Both the position numbers and the translations under genes were made by a program. The notes under the pieces were generated by a model. It was given only the letters and a program-made list of their open reading frames with translations, was not told the origin of the DNA and made no database searches. A DNA stretch of 64,000 nt, taken from positions 80,761 to 144,760 of the forward strand of contig JBPOFK010000005.1 of the NCBI GenBank assembly GCA_051252095.1, given 5' to 3'. This stretch comes from GCA-2401735 sp051252095 (GTDB lineage: Bacteria; Pseudomonadota; Gammaproteobacteria; Burkholderiales; Methylophilaceae). Below are positions 54,197-62,923 of the stretch, in pieces (the stretch's first letter is position 1; the number at the start of each line of letters is the position of its first letter).

Positions 54197-54616
54197 CTAG
54201 TGATGAGTTTGCTTTGGCTCTGGTAGCAGGGGAGGCGTATCATCCATATAAGTTAAATAATCATCCCAAATCTGATGAGTACGTTGTTCGGTTAATTCAA
54301 GCATACACTCACCAAACATAACACCTCTAATGCTACCATCAGACCATATATCATAAACCGCATCACAATGCGACTGGCGATAGACCAACCAATCCTGTTG
54401 AGATTGATCAATTAAAGCGATCACCGTGGCTTTAGCAGTGTAGCGATCTTTCGCTTTCAAGATATATTGCGATAACGAATGATTAGCCACCTCTATCTCT
54501 TGCCCGATACAGCTGTTGATTTCAATCGTCGTTACTGCATTTTCGCAGTCCAATTGATTGGCAAATGCAAGGATAGAGAATAGTGCGGAAATGATAGAAC
54601 AGATAATTTTTTTCAT
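54197..54616 (-). CDS. DUF1311/LprI-type exported protein
   Basis: A 139-residue protein with signal peptide (about 1-20, ending AFANQLD) and the LprI/DUF1311 pattern: paired cysteines at DCENA and SCIGQ, then QQDWLVYRQSHCDA and FGECMLELTEQRT. LprI proteins include lysozyme inhibitors. It is probably periplasmic; function inferred weakly from family. Single gene. Confidence 0.82.
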   Translation of the reverse strand: MKKIICSIISALFSILAFANQLDCENAVTTIEINSCIGQEIEVANHSLSQYILKAKDRYTAKATVIALIDQSQQDWLVYRQSHCDAVYDIWSDGSIRGVMFGECMLELTEQRTHQIWDDYLTYMDDTPPLLPEPKQTHH

Positions 54617-54689
54617 TAAGTTAACGCTACTTCAATGTGACATAAAGTAAAAAATAGAATGTTGCTTACTATAATTCTAGCATGGGCAT

Positions 54690-55376
54690 TCAAGGTAAGG
54701 TGGTTTTGACTGATGCAGAGTTGCTTGTCATTTTTTCTAAGTGATATTCGCTGAAGTCTGATAAACGCCTAAGTTTAATATGCGCAATTTCATATTTTTT
54801 ATCTGTAAAATCTGAAAGTGGATGAACCATGACAGTTTTAAGGTTTGCTTTGCTCGCAGCTATAATCCCAGACAATGAGTCTTCGAATGCAATGCATTCT
54901 AAAGGGTTAACGTTTAATTTTTTAATCGTGGATAAATAGACTGCTGGATGAGGTTTTCCTTGAACCTCATTCTCTGATGATGAGACGCTGAGAAAATATT
55001 TTGAGATTTTAAGCTTGTTTAGAACGATAGGAATTAACCTAGAAGGAGCATTCGTTGATAGGCCAATTTTGAATTTTTTCTTTTGGAAAAAGCTTAAAAT
55101 CTCTTTCACACCTTCCATAGCCACACCCTTTTCGGCAATAAGTGCAGCTACGCGGTCAATCACCTCAGTTTCGACTTGCTCTAAACTTTTACCTGACCAC
55201 GGAAAATGGCTATACCAAAATTCAGTTACTTCACGTGTAGTCATGGTGGCGGTATATGTAGATAAGTTATCACTTACCTGGACACCGACAGATGAAAAAA
55301 CTTGCTTTTCTGCCTCTTTCCACATGGGTTCTGAATCAATCAACGTTCCATCCATGTCAAAAATTACAGCTTGCAT
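54690..55376 (-). CDS. HAD-superfamily phosphatase (YniC-like)
   Basis: A 228-residue HAD phosphatase. Motif I is DMDGTLIDSEP at the N-terminus, motif II the ST in GLSTNAPS, motif III the Lys in GKPHPAVYL, motif IV FEDSLSGI. The cap region resembles YniC/beta-phosphoglucomutase-type sugar phosphatases. I prefer the ATG at 55376 (MQAVIFDMDG), the family N-terminus; an ATG at 55418, adjacent to the stop of the upstream gene, would add 14 residues. Confidence 0.85.
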   Translation of the reverse strand: MQAVIFDMDGTLIDSEPMWKEAEKQVFSSVGVQVSDNLSTYTATMTTREVTEFWYSHFPWSGKSLEQVETEVIDRVAALIAEKGVAMEGVKEILSFFQKKKFKIGLSTNAPSRLIPIVLNKLKISKYFLSVSSSENEVQGKPHPAVYLSTIKKLNVNPLECIAFEDSLSGIIAASKANLKTVMVHPLSDFTDKKYEIAHIKLRRLSDFSEYHLEKMTSNSASVKTTLP

Positions 55377-55418
55377 CAGTTTAACGTCTATTCCGTTATA
55401 TTTTTTGAAATTGAGCAT

Positions 55419-56144
55419 TTAGCTTTTGTTTGTTAACGCAAGCATATCATCCTCAGTTAGCCACCGCCATTCACCCATTTTTAAATCATTAGGCAATTTA
55501 AGTTCGCCAATCTGAATCCGTTTTAACCCTTCTACTCGGTTGCTGATAGCGGCGACCATGCGTTTGACTTGGTGATATTTACCTTCGGCTAAAGTCATAT
55601 GAACAATATGGTCTGAAATGTGGGTACATTCTAGTGCGGCGATAGGGGTGTCTTCATCAACGAGTTGTACACCACTCAGGATTAGAGCGATTTGTTCATC
55701 GTTAACAGGGTGTTTACAAGTGACTTCATACACTTTGGGTACTTTGTGTTTGGGTGAGCTCATTTTGTGAATAAACTGACCATCGTCAGAAATGAGAATA
55801 AGGCCCGTGGTATCTTCATCTAGGCGCCCAATACATTGCACGCCACGCGCAACTAAAGGGTATGGCAAAAGGCTGTAAATCGTAGGGTGGTGTTGTGTTT
55901 TATGCGAGCACTCATAGTTGCTGGGTTTATGCATCATGAGATAAGATTTTTCTTTGTACTCCCATGTTTCACCTTTGACGGTATAGTACAGACCTTCAAG
56001 GGCAAAGCTGGCGCTGGGATCATCACACATTTCACCGTTAACAGTGATTTCTTCATTGACAATCATGATGCGGCACAACTTGCGCGCGCCATGTCCTTGC
56101 TGGTGCAGAATGCGTTCTAATGTATTTTTTGCTGCCTTTGCCAT
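55419..56144 (-). CDS. rsuA: RsuA-family 16S rRNA pseudouridine synthase
   Basis: A 241-residue pseudouridine synthase of the RsuA/RluB/E/F family, with an N-terminal S4 domain (about 1-60) and catalytic motif CIGRLDEDTTGLILISDDG containing the active Asp. The C-terminal EGKYHQVKRMVAAI is typical of RsuA, which modifies 16S rRNA position 516. Its ATG overlaps the lrgB stop (TAATG). Which rRNA site it modifies cannot be proved by eye. Confidence 0.86.
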   Translation of the reverse strand: MAKAAKNTLERILHQQGHGARKLCRIMIVNEEITVNGEMCDDPSASFALEGLYYTVKGETWEYKEKSYLMMHKPSNYECSHKTQHHPTIYSLLPYPLVARGVQCIGRLDEDTTGLILISDDGQFIHKMSSPKHKVPKVYEVTCKHPVNDEQIALILSGVQLVDEDTPIAALECTHISDHIVHMTLAEGKYHQVKRMVAAISNRVEGLKRIQIGELKLPNDLKMGEWRWLTEDDMLALTNKS

Positions 56145-56890
56145 TATTGGTGTAACCAAGTATAGATAAATGGCAAAACGATGGCGCTTAAGACACCATT
56201 TAGCCCCATGGCCATACTGGCAAATATACCTGCTTGCTCATTCACACTAAAAGCACGGGTAATACCTAAGCCATGGGCGCCTACGCCAATAGCAGTACCA
56301 CGGATCCACCAAGGCCTAATTTTAAAGATATCTAAAATATAGGGTGCTAATATTGCGCCTAAAATACCCGTAATAACAGTGAAGACTGCGGTAAGGGTAG
56401 GGGAAACTTGAATCCGCTCTGCAATACCCATAGCAATTGGCGCTGTAACCGATTTGGTATACATACTGCCCACAATACTGTCACCTGCATTCATATACTT
56501 CGCTATTAATACGGCGCTGCCAATAGATGCAATACTACCGCTTATTAAGGCAACTAGAATGGGTACGATTTTGCCTTTCATTTGTGCAAAACCACGATAG
56601 ATAGGCACTGCAAGCGCTACAGTTGCTGTACCCAATAAAAAGTGTACAAATTTAGCGCCTTCAAAATATTTTTGATAAGCCTCTTGGTTGGAATTGCCAA
56701 AACCAAACTGTGAGATAATCACTGCAATCAGAACGATTGATATAGCCGCTGGGTTTAAAATAGGGTTGCGGTTGGATTTGACGTATAAGCTGTAACCTAG
56801 TTGATACGTCGCAAGTGTTAGTATCAACGCAAATAGCGGGTCACCAGATAGGTATACCCATATTTCTGTAATGGGAAGTCTATCTGTCAT
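56144..56890 (-). CDS. lrgB: LrgB/CidB-like membrane protein
   Basis: A 248-residue LrgB protein with about seven membrane helices and signatures NPAAISIVLIAV, LGTATVALAVPIYRGF, KSVTAPIAMGIAERI and GVGAHGLGITRAF. With LrgA it forms the LrgAB/CidAB pair, associated with murein hydrolase export control and more recently with pyruvate or organic acid transport. GAAGG five bases ahead supports the ATG at 56890 over 56902; it overlaps lrgA by 11 bases. Confidence 0.9.
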   Translation of the reverse strand: MTDRLPITEIWVYLSGDPLFALILTLATYQLGYSLYVKSNRNPILNPAAISIVLIAVIISQFGFGNSNQEAYQKYFEGAKFVHFLLGTATVALAVPIYRGFAQMKGKIVPILVALISGSIASIGSAVLIAKYMNAGDSIVGSMYTKSVTAPIAMGIAERIQVSPTLTAVFTVITGILGAILAPYILDIFKIRPWWIRGTAIGVGAHGLGITRAFSVNEQAGIFASMAMGLNGVLSAIVLPFIYTWLHQ

Positions 56891-57368
56891 TTTTACCTTC
56901 AACTTTCCTTGCGCTATTTTTCCGTTGTCGCTGCTTTTTTTTAGCTTGTTTCCTTGTTGCTATTTGCTGCCGCCTATCTTCATCTAGTAATTTCATTTCA
57001 TGACGATAGGCTTTAGTGTTTTCATAAGCAGGCTCTTTAATGCTAAATAGTTTTAGTACCAATGCTGTAACGGCAATGGCAAGTATCACACTTATAATTA
57101 ATGCCGTACCTACCGCGAATGCGTGTGTTTTTAGCTCTGGTAAGAATAAAATAACGCCGACTGATGCAGGGACAAACAGCAACGCTAAATGTTGTCGGAA
57201 GGCGTCTGCTACCATGCCCAGAGAAGGGTTAACCTCACCTTTGAATGATAAAAACATTACCAGCAAAATAAGTCCAATGACAGGGCCAGGAATGCTGGGA
57301 ATTAAAAATTTTGAGACCATCTCGCCAATGCCTTGCCAGATGAATATTTGTACTAAACCTTCAATCAT
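56880..57368 (-). CDS. lrgA: LrgA/CidA-like holin-type membrane protein
   Basis: A 162-residue LrgA/CidA protein with four membrane helices (to about residue 115) and the SIPGPVIGLILLVMFL and HLALLFVPASVGVILF signatures. The family is usually about 120-135 residues; here a strongly basic tail of about 40 residues (DEDRRQQIATRKQAKKKQRQ and onward) extends the C-terminus into the lrgB overlap. The tail may bind nucleic acid or acidic lipid; that is inference. Confidence 0.88.
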   Translation of the reverse strand: MIEGLVQIFIWQGIGEMVSKFLIPSIPGPVIGLILLVMFLSFKGEVNPSLGMVADAFRQHLALLFVPASVGVILFLPELKTHAFAVGTALIISVILAIAVTALVLKLFSIKEPAYENTKAYRHEMKLLDEDRRQQIATRKQAKKKQRQRKNSARKVEGKNDR

Positions 57369-57492
57369 AAAAATGGTATTTTCTTGTTAAATGGATATTA
57401 TGCATTTATTTCAGATTATTGATATTGTAAGTTGCCTGTGTCTTTTTCGCTAAAATTTTTGTGATTTGATGCAGAGACTTTGATCCATCAGT

Positions 57493-57498
57493 TAAAAT
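57493..57498 (+). promoter_or_regulatory. -10 box close to rRNA methyltransferase start
   Basis: TAAAAT ends seven bases before the ATG at 57506, so the transcript would begin on or next to the start codon. No -35 box is obvious. Confidence 0.4.
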
Positions 57499-57505
57499 AT
57501 CACCC

Positions 57506-58279
57506 ATGGCTTTTAAACATATCACATCGCGAGACAATGTTGTCTTTAAGCAACTTAAAAAGCTTGCAGATAATAAACGGGAGCGTGCAAAAGCAGAACA
57601 AACGCTTCTAGATGGTGTGCACTTAATCGAGAGTTACTGGCAGGCTTTTGGTGGGCCTGAGTTGTTAATTATCCCAGAAGGCAAAAGCTCGCAGGAGGCT
57701 GTTGATCTAATGCAGCAACTAGGGGATGTGCATACAACCATGTTTCCAACCTTGATGTTTGCAGAGCTAACGCCTGTCGCGAGTAGTACTGGTATATTAG
57801 CTTTAGTAAAGCAACCAAAAATAGCAATGCCGATGACGATTAATTTTGCTTTAATGCTAGAAGATATCCAAGATCCAGGTAATTTGGGTAGTATATTAAG
57901 AACGGCACTGGGGGCTGGTGCAGATGCGGTTTATTTATCCAAAGGTTGCACTGATGTATGGTCACCTAAATGTTTGCGTGGTGGACAGGGAGCACAATTT
58001 TATTTACCAATGATGGAAGGTGTGGATATTGTTGAAGCGCTTAAAGATTTTAATGGCAATAGCTACGCAACGACATTAGCTGGTGATTCGCTTTATACGT
58101 ATGACTTAATGCAGCCGACGGCTTTTGTCGTAGGTAATGAAGGAGCTGGATTAAGCATGGCGGCTATTCAGGCAGCGACGCATCAAGTAAGTATCCCAAT
58201 GCATGAGAAGTTAGAGTCACTCAATGCGGCGGCAGCAACCGCGATTTGTTTGTTTGAGCGTAAACGGCAAGTATCCTAG
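57506..58279 (+). CDS. SpoU/TrmH-family RNA methyltransferase
   Basis: A 257-residue 2'-O-ribose RNA methyltransferase. N-terminal substrate-binding domain (about 1-100, including KAEQTLLDGVHLIE), then the trefoil-knot domain with DPGNLGSILRTALGAG, FVVGNEGAGLS and the SAM motif IPMHEKLESLNAAAATAI. It could act on rRNA (RlmB-like) or tRNA; the specific target is not visible. Single gene, divergent from lrgA. Confidence 0.9.
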   Translation: MAFKHITSRDNVVFKQLKKLADNKRERAKAEQTLLDGVHLIESYWQAFGGPELLIIPEGKSSQEAVDLMQQLGDVHTTMFPTLMFAELTPVASSTGILALVKQPKIAMPMTINFALMLEDIQDPGNLGSILRTALGAGADAVYLSKGCTDVWSPKCLRGGQGAQFYLPMMEGVDIVEALKDFNGNSYATTLAGDSLYTYDLMQPTAFVVGNEGAGLSMAAIQAATHQVSIPMHEKLESLNAAAATAICLFERKRQVS

Positions 58280-58328
58280 ACAAGGAATGTATCACTTGTT
58301 GTGACTAGTGATTGTTATATATAGATTG

Positions 58329-59204
58329 TTAATGGATAGCTTTGCTTGCTTTGATGACTTCACTCTCAGTAAATAATGTAGCAGCATCCACAGCATCAAA
58401 AAGGTACTCTTTATTGCAGTAGTCGCAATTGATTTTTACTTGGTTTTGCTCAGCAATAATCGAATCAACTTCATCTTTCCCTAACATTTGGAGCATGCTT
58501 GCAACGCCAGCTCGCGTACATTTGCAATAAAAGCGTAATAAGCGGTTATCAAACACACGCACATCTTCCTCATGAAATAGGTCGGTGAGAATGCGTTCCG
58601 CACTATTGCTAATTAACTCATCATCGGTAATCGTATCAGCAAGTGTAACGACGCGATTCCAAGCATCCGCATCGACTAAGTGGTCTTCAGGTAATTTTTG
58701 TAACATTAATCCGCCTGCATACTGTCCATCACAGCTTAACCAAAGTTTGGTGTCAATTTGCTGAGAACGCATCATATAGTTCTCTAACATTGCTGCGACA
58801 CTTTCACCTTCAATTGGCACAATCCCTTGGTAGGGTTTTTGTCCTTTTGTATCTAAAGTAATCACGCACTGACCGCCACTAATCAGTGATAAAAAATCTG
58901 TGTTGTCCGCAATATCGCCATCCCATTTTGCAGTCGCGCGCATTTCTAAATTTGAACTGCATTCAACCACTAGTAGCTTAAGTTGGCCCTTGGTCTGTAT
59001 TTGCATGACCATTGCGCCTTCCATTTTCAATGTAGCAGTGAGTAAGGCGCTAGCTGCCATGAGTTCACCTAACGCTTTTTTGATCACAAGCGGTAGCGTC
59101 TGATGGGCAAGCGCCATGGTGTAGGTGCTATTGAGGTGGACGACGTTGCCTTTAATCGGCGTATCATTAAATAAGAACGGCTGAAGAAGATCACTGGTTT
59201 GCAT
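58329..59204 (-). CDS. hslO: Hsp33 redox-regulated chaperone
   Basis: A 291-residue Hsp33. Zinc cysteines are FYCKCTRAG and NCDYCNKEYLF (CxC and CxxC near the C-terminus), which release zinc on oxidation and switch on the holdase. The N-terminal domain includes LGELMAASALLTATLKMEG. It protects against oxidative unfolding in the cytoplasm. Confidence 0.94.
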   Translation of the reverse strand: MQTSDLLQPFLFNDTPIKGNVVHLNSTYTMALAHQTLPLVIKKALGELMAASALLTATLKMEGAMVMQIQTKGQLKLLVVECSSNLEMRATAKWDGDIADNTDFLSLISGGQCVITLDTKGQKPYQGIVPIEGESVAAMLENYMMRSQQIDTKLWLSCDGQYAGGLMLQKLPEDHLVDADAWNRVVTLADTITDDELISNSAERILTDLFHEEDVRVFDNRLLRFYCKCTRAGVASMLQMLGKDEVDSIIAEQNQVKINCDYCNKEYLFDAVDAATLFTESEVIKASKAIH

Positions 59205-59210
59205 GATGAT

Positions 59211-59216
59211 ATTTTA
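59211..59216 (-). promoter_or_regulatory. -10 box of hslO, exactly six bases before ATG
   Basis: On the minus strand TAAAAT is followed by ATCATC and then the ATG at 59204. Standard geometry places the transcription start on the ATG, as for folA. Confidence 0.45.
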
Positions 59217-59250
59217 TCATTGAATAGTGCAGCAAGCTTTTACAAAGCAC

Positions 59251-59273
59251 AAAAAAGCCCGCTATTAGCGGGC
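59251..59273 (-). terminator. Terminator after the TonB receptor gene
   Basis: GCCCGCT (59257-59263) pairs with AGCGGGC (59267-59273) around a three-base loop; on the minus strand it is followed by six T, ending the receptor transcript 17 bases after its stop. Confidence 0.8.
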
Positions 59274-59289
59274 CTAATTACATTAGGTT

Positions 59290-61479
59290 TTAGAAACTGT
59301 AATTGAGTGTTGCGCGTCCTGAAATAGGAGCGCCTGGGACAATGTTGTTATTGTTATGTGCGCTAATGGCATAAGCTTTATTGCTTAAGTTTTCAATGTT
59401 AAATTGTAGGGTTGCTTTATCACTTAGCTTAGCAAAGATAGCCGCATCATAGCGGGTATAGCCTGGCAGTGTTGTGCTATCGCCTACTTTTGGGATAGCA
59501 GCATACATCTCAGAACGGCCAATGACACCTAAAGCAACCGCCCACGTTTCATTGATTTGATATTTATTCCATAGTGAGAATGTATGGTCAGGTGTTTCTG
59601 CAAGCTCTGTGCCTTTAGTAACATTAATATTGCCTGGATTGCCTTGATCTTTGGTAATCTCGCCATCCTGATAGGTATAAGCGCCAATAACGGACCACTT
59701 ATCTGTAATATCACCAGAAAGGCTTAGTTCAAGACCTTTGGTTTCTTGACCATCAATTAGCACACTGTCGCCTGCTTGGTTAGGGTCATTTGCAATTAAA
59801 TTTTCACGTTCCAAAATATAAGCTGCAGCGGTAAATGACAAGTTGCGGTTAATGTCCCATTTAACCCCAACTTCTTTATTAATAAACTTTTCTGGGTCGA
59901 ATAATTCTGGATTGTTTTCATCACCCCTAAAACCGGTCAGTTGGTCGCCAGCTCTAGGTACATAAGAGATGCTGTAACTAGTATAAATAGATGTATTGTT
60001 GCTTGGTTTGAAGATTAAACCAGCTCTAGGTGACCAAAATGCATCGGTAATATCAACATTTCGGTTATTCACATTATTTGTATAATCTGTATCAAATATA
60101 TCGCGTCTTAACCCACCAATGACTTGCCATTGTGAAGAGAGCTCTATTTGATCCTGAACATACATAGCCCGACTACTGATATCGGTATCTTGGTCTCTAC
60201 TAATTTGTGTGAATGTGCCAGTACCAACAGGGTTATTAACATTGACTGTAGGTGGCGTGATGCCAGTTGGTGAAACTAATCGTACATTACTGTCATCTTG
60301 CTCCATAAACTCAGCACCAACTAAGAAGTTGTGCTTGAAATCGCCAGTGCTGAACGGAATAGTGATATCAGTTTGATTAATCAGGTTTTCACGATCGGTT
60401 TCATCACGGTAGCCACTTAATGATAAAAGACCATTGCTAACAGTTGAGCTTGCATAAATGTTTTGATAAAACTTATTATAATTAGCATAACGCGTATTGT
60501 TTTTTAACTTCACATTATTGGCAAAGGTATGTTCAATAATGGCATTAAAAGCCAGCGTTTCGGCTTCGTTAGGGCTTAAACTAGCATTACCAAAAAATTG
60601 ATCCCTATCATCAATTTTAAATGGTCTTCTATCTTCGCCACTTGCATTTGCCACCGATGGCACGCCACGGTCACCAATGCGTTTGTCTTTGAAGTACTCA
60701 GTGCTTAGATAAATATTTGTTTTTTCATCTGGTGAAATCGTCAGGGTAGGGCTTACACCAAACCGTTCTAAGTTCACACCATCACGGTATGAGTCCGCAT
60801 CTTCATAGACGGCATTCACTCTAAACGCCACATCATCTGTCAAGCCAACGCCATAATCTCCCGTCACGCGCTTTTGGTTCCAAGCACCATACGTAACACT
60901 AATATCCTTAACAGGGTCCCAGCCAGCTTTTTTTGTAACACGATTTAATACACCACCAGCACCACCACGACCAAATATCATTCCATTAGGTCCTTTGAGC
61001 ACTTCAACGCGATCAGTATTGTATAAATCACGATAGACTTGCACATCATCGCGCAGACCATCAATAAATAAGTCGCTAGTGGTTCTATTGCCTCTAAACA
61101 CAATAGCATCACGATTCCCTTCACCCTGCGATGCAGTGACGCCTGGCACATAGCGAATCGTATCTGCAATACTTAGCACAGCTTGATCTTTAATCACCTC
61201 TTGTGGGATAACGGTTACTGCTTGAGGTACATTAATAAGCGGTGTGTCTGTTTTTGTTGCGCTACTGGATTTTTTAACGTTATACCCTTTAACTGGTTTT
61301 GTATCGCTTTGTTTGACTGTTGTTACGCTAATTGCATCGATTTCAATATCACTTTCTTCTGCATGGACTGTATGCGTCACGGCAATTAAGCTTGAGGTAA
61401 ACATCAAACCGTAGGTGAGCTTTAATAAGCGATAGAGCGTTTTTTCTTGAAGAGTCGGGATAGTGTCGTGGTAAGGCAT
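59290..61479 (-). CDS. TonB-dependent siderophore receptor (Fiu/FhuE-like)
   Basis: A 729-residue outer membrane receptor: signal peptide (about 20-40), short TonB-box-like region (ISVTTVKQ near 48-55), plug domain (about 70-185, with NVPQAVTVIPQEVI, VLKGPNGMIFGRGGAGGVLN) and a 22-strand barrel ending in Phe (LNYSF). The plug resembles catecholate receptors such as Fiu, so a catecholate siderophore is the most likely ligand. A Fur-like box lies upstream. No siderophore synthesis genes are near. Confidence 0.92.
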   Translation of the reverse strand: MPYHDTIPTLQEKTLYRLLKLTYGLMFTSSLIAVTHTVHAEESDIEIDAISVTTVKQSDTKPVKGYNVKKSSSATKTDTPLINVPQAVTVIPQEVIKDQAVLSIADTIRYVPGVTASQGEGNRDAIVFRGNRTTSDLFIDGLRDDVQVYRDLYNTDRVEVLKGPNGMIFGRGGAGGVLNRVTKKAGWDPVKDISVTYGAWNQKRVTGDYGVGLTDDVAFRVNAVYEDADSYRDGVNLERFGVSPTLTISPDEKTNIYLSTEYFKDKRIGDRGVPSVANASGEDRRPFKIDDRDQFFGNASLSPNEAETLAFNAIIEHTFANNVKLKNNTRYANYNKFYQNIYASSTVSNGLLSLSGYRDETDRENLINQTDITIPFSTGDFKHNFLVGAEFMEQDDSNVRLVSPTGITPPTVNVNNPVGTGTFTQISRDQDTDISSRAMYVQDQIELSSQWQVIGGLRRDIFDTDYTNNVNNRNVDITDAFWSPRAGLIFKPSNNTSIYTSYSISYVPRAGDQLTGFRGDENNPELFDPEKFINKEVGVKWDINRNLSFTAAAYILERENLIANDPNQAGDSVLIDGQETKGLELSLSGDITDKWSVIGAYTYQDGEITKDQGNPGNINVTKGTELAETPDHTFSLWNKYQINETWAVALGVIGRSEMYAAIPKVGDSTTLPGYTRYDAAIFAKLSDKATLQFNIENLSNKAYAISAHNNNNIVPGAPISGRATLNYSF

Positions 61480-61531
61480 ATTAATTAAGCACCAAAATAA
61501 TTCGTTAAGTTAAAAGAGGAACTTTAACGTA

Positions 61532-61550
61532 AATAGTAATTATTATCAAT
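61532..61550 (-). promoter_or_regulatory. Fur-like box upstream of the TonB receptor
   Basis: AATAGTAATTATTATCAAT matches the 19-base Fur consensus at 12 positions, most strongly at its TTATTATC centre, and sits 53 bases before the receptor ATG. It predicts repression by iron. Confidence 0.5.
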
Positions 61551-61621
61551 AGCATTAACGGCTGCAAGTAGGCTTTGCAGGGTTATTCTATCTAATTTGT
61601 CAGGACTTGATGGTTAAGAAT

Positions 61622-62497
61622 TTATTGCAATAATTTGATATTGCTGGCTTGCCAGTGGTGAGTTGCCCAGGACCAAAGTTGATTAATGGGTTCAGTTTTT
61701 AACGATTGCGGAGGATGTTGATTTAAAAATACCAGTGCTTGCCATAATGTCTCACTCGCATGATTAGCAGCAATTGGTTCGGCTAAGGTTTGCTTGCTCA
61801 GTTTTTGACCAAGCGCATTTTTGACAATCGGAATATGCATATAATTTGGCTGTTTAAAACCAAATAACGCTTGGAGATAAATTTGACGGGTCGTTGAATT
61901 GAGCAAGTCTGCTCCGCGCACAATATCTGTAACACCTTGATCAGCATCATCAACTACAACTGCTAATTGATAAGCATATAAACCATCTGAGCGCTTTAAT
62001 ACGAAATCGCCGATTTCATGCCATAGATTTTGGCTTATGTCGCCTTGAATGGCATCACTAAAATAGATTTGTTTGTCTGAGGTTTTAACTCGCCATGCGA
62101 TAGGGTGTGTTTCTTTAATTGGATGGTTAAGACAAGTTCTTGGATAAATAGCGCCTTCAACCCCAATCTGCTCTGATGAATCTGCAATTTCTTTTCGTGT
62201 GCAGGTGCATGGATATATATATTGCTTTTCTTTTAACATAGCTAGCGCTCGGTCGTAAGCATCGTCACGTTGGCTTTGATACATAATAGAGCCATCCCAT
62301 TCAAAACCATAGGCTTCTAATGTTGCTATTATATTTGCTGCAGCACCGGCAACTTCCCTAGGTTTATCCAAATCTTCCATTCGTAACAGCCACTTGCCCT
62401 GATTAGCTCGGGCTTCCAAGTAGCTGGCGACTGCTGTTACAAGCGAACCAAAATGTAATGGACCTGTAGGTGAGGGTGCAAATCGACCGATGTACAT
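61622..62497 (-). CDS. gluQ: Glutamyl-Q tRNA(Asp) synthetase
   Basis: A 291-residue truncated glutamyl-tRNA synthetase paralogue that charges the queuosine base of tRNA(Asp) with glutamate. HIGH-type motif FAPSPTGPLHFGSLVTAV, zinc-type cysteines in YPCTCTRKEI, and the KLSKQ motif (KMSKS equivalent) are visible; the anticodon-binding domain is missing, as in GluQ. It starts two bases after the DUF3301 gene stop. Confidence 0.94.
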   Translation of the reverse strand: MYIGRFAPSPTGPLHFGSLVTAVASYLEARANQGKWLLRMEDLDKPREVAGAAANIIATLEAYGFEWDGSIMYQSQRDDAYDRALAMLKEKQYIYPCTCTRKEIADSSEQIGVEGAIYPRTCLNHPIKETHPIAWRVKTSDKQIYFSDAIQGDISQNLWHEIGDFVLKRSDGLYAYQLAVVVDDADQGVTDIVRGADLLNSTTRQIYLQALFGFKQPNYMHIPIVKNALGQKLSKQTLAEPIAANHASETLWQALVFLNQHPPQSLKTEPINQLWSWATHHWQASNIKLLQ

Positions 62498-62499
62498 CG

Positions 62500-62814
62500 T
62501 TAATGAACGGGTTGCAAATAGGGTGGAATGTGCCAGTTTTGTAGTTGTTTTCCTAACAGCTCAAGGTTGCACATTAAACGACTGTGCCCGTCGGCACTTA
62601 CTTCGAACTCATATAGCCGAGACAACTGCATCTGACCACGACTATTGCGAGCGAAGCCAATTTTTTTACATGCAACCGTTTCATCAAGCAACTGTAAGTT
62701 GCATCTGGCAGCTAACTCCCTCCCAATGCGAATGGCAGCTTCTCGTTTAGTTACAGAGTCAAACCAAAACCATGCTAGCAATAGAATAAGGGCGAGTAAT
62801 AGGGTCTCAAACAT
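62500..62814 (-). CDS. DUF3301 membrane-anchored protein
   Basis: A 104-residue protein with one N-terminal membrane helix (FETLLLALILLLAWFWF) followed by a cytoplasmic or periplasmic domain containing SVTKREAAIRIGREL and the LYEFEVSADGHSR motif of DUF3301. The function is unknown. It precedes gluQ in the same transcript. Confidence 0.8.
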   Translation of the reverse strand: MFETLLLALILLLAWFWFDSVTKREAAIRIGRELAARCNLQLLDETVACKKIGFARNSRGQMQLSRLYEFEVSADGHSRLMCNLELLGKQLQNWHIPPYLQPVH

Positions 62815-62923
62815 TGGAATTTGTCTTTAAAAATTGTGTATGACTATATAGATTATGCTAATAGTGTTATATTTCAAGGTATTATGCAGTAGAATTCGAC
62901 TCATCGTTTAAGTGGCGCAACAA

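Noticed and set aside
58280..58328. Weak hairpin after the RNA methyltransferase gene
   Set aside because: ATCACT and AGTGAT can pair across ten bases, but the stem is short and has no T run, so I do not call a terminator.
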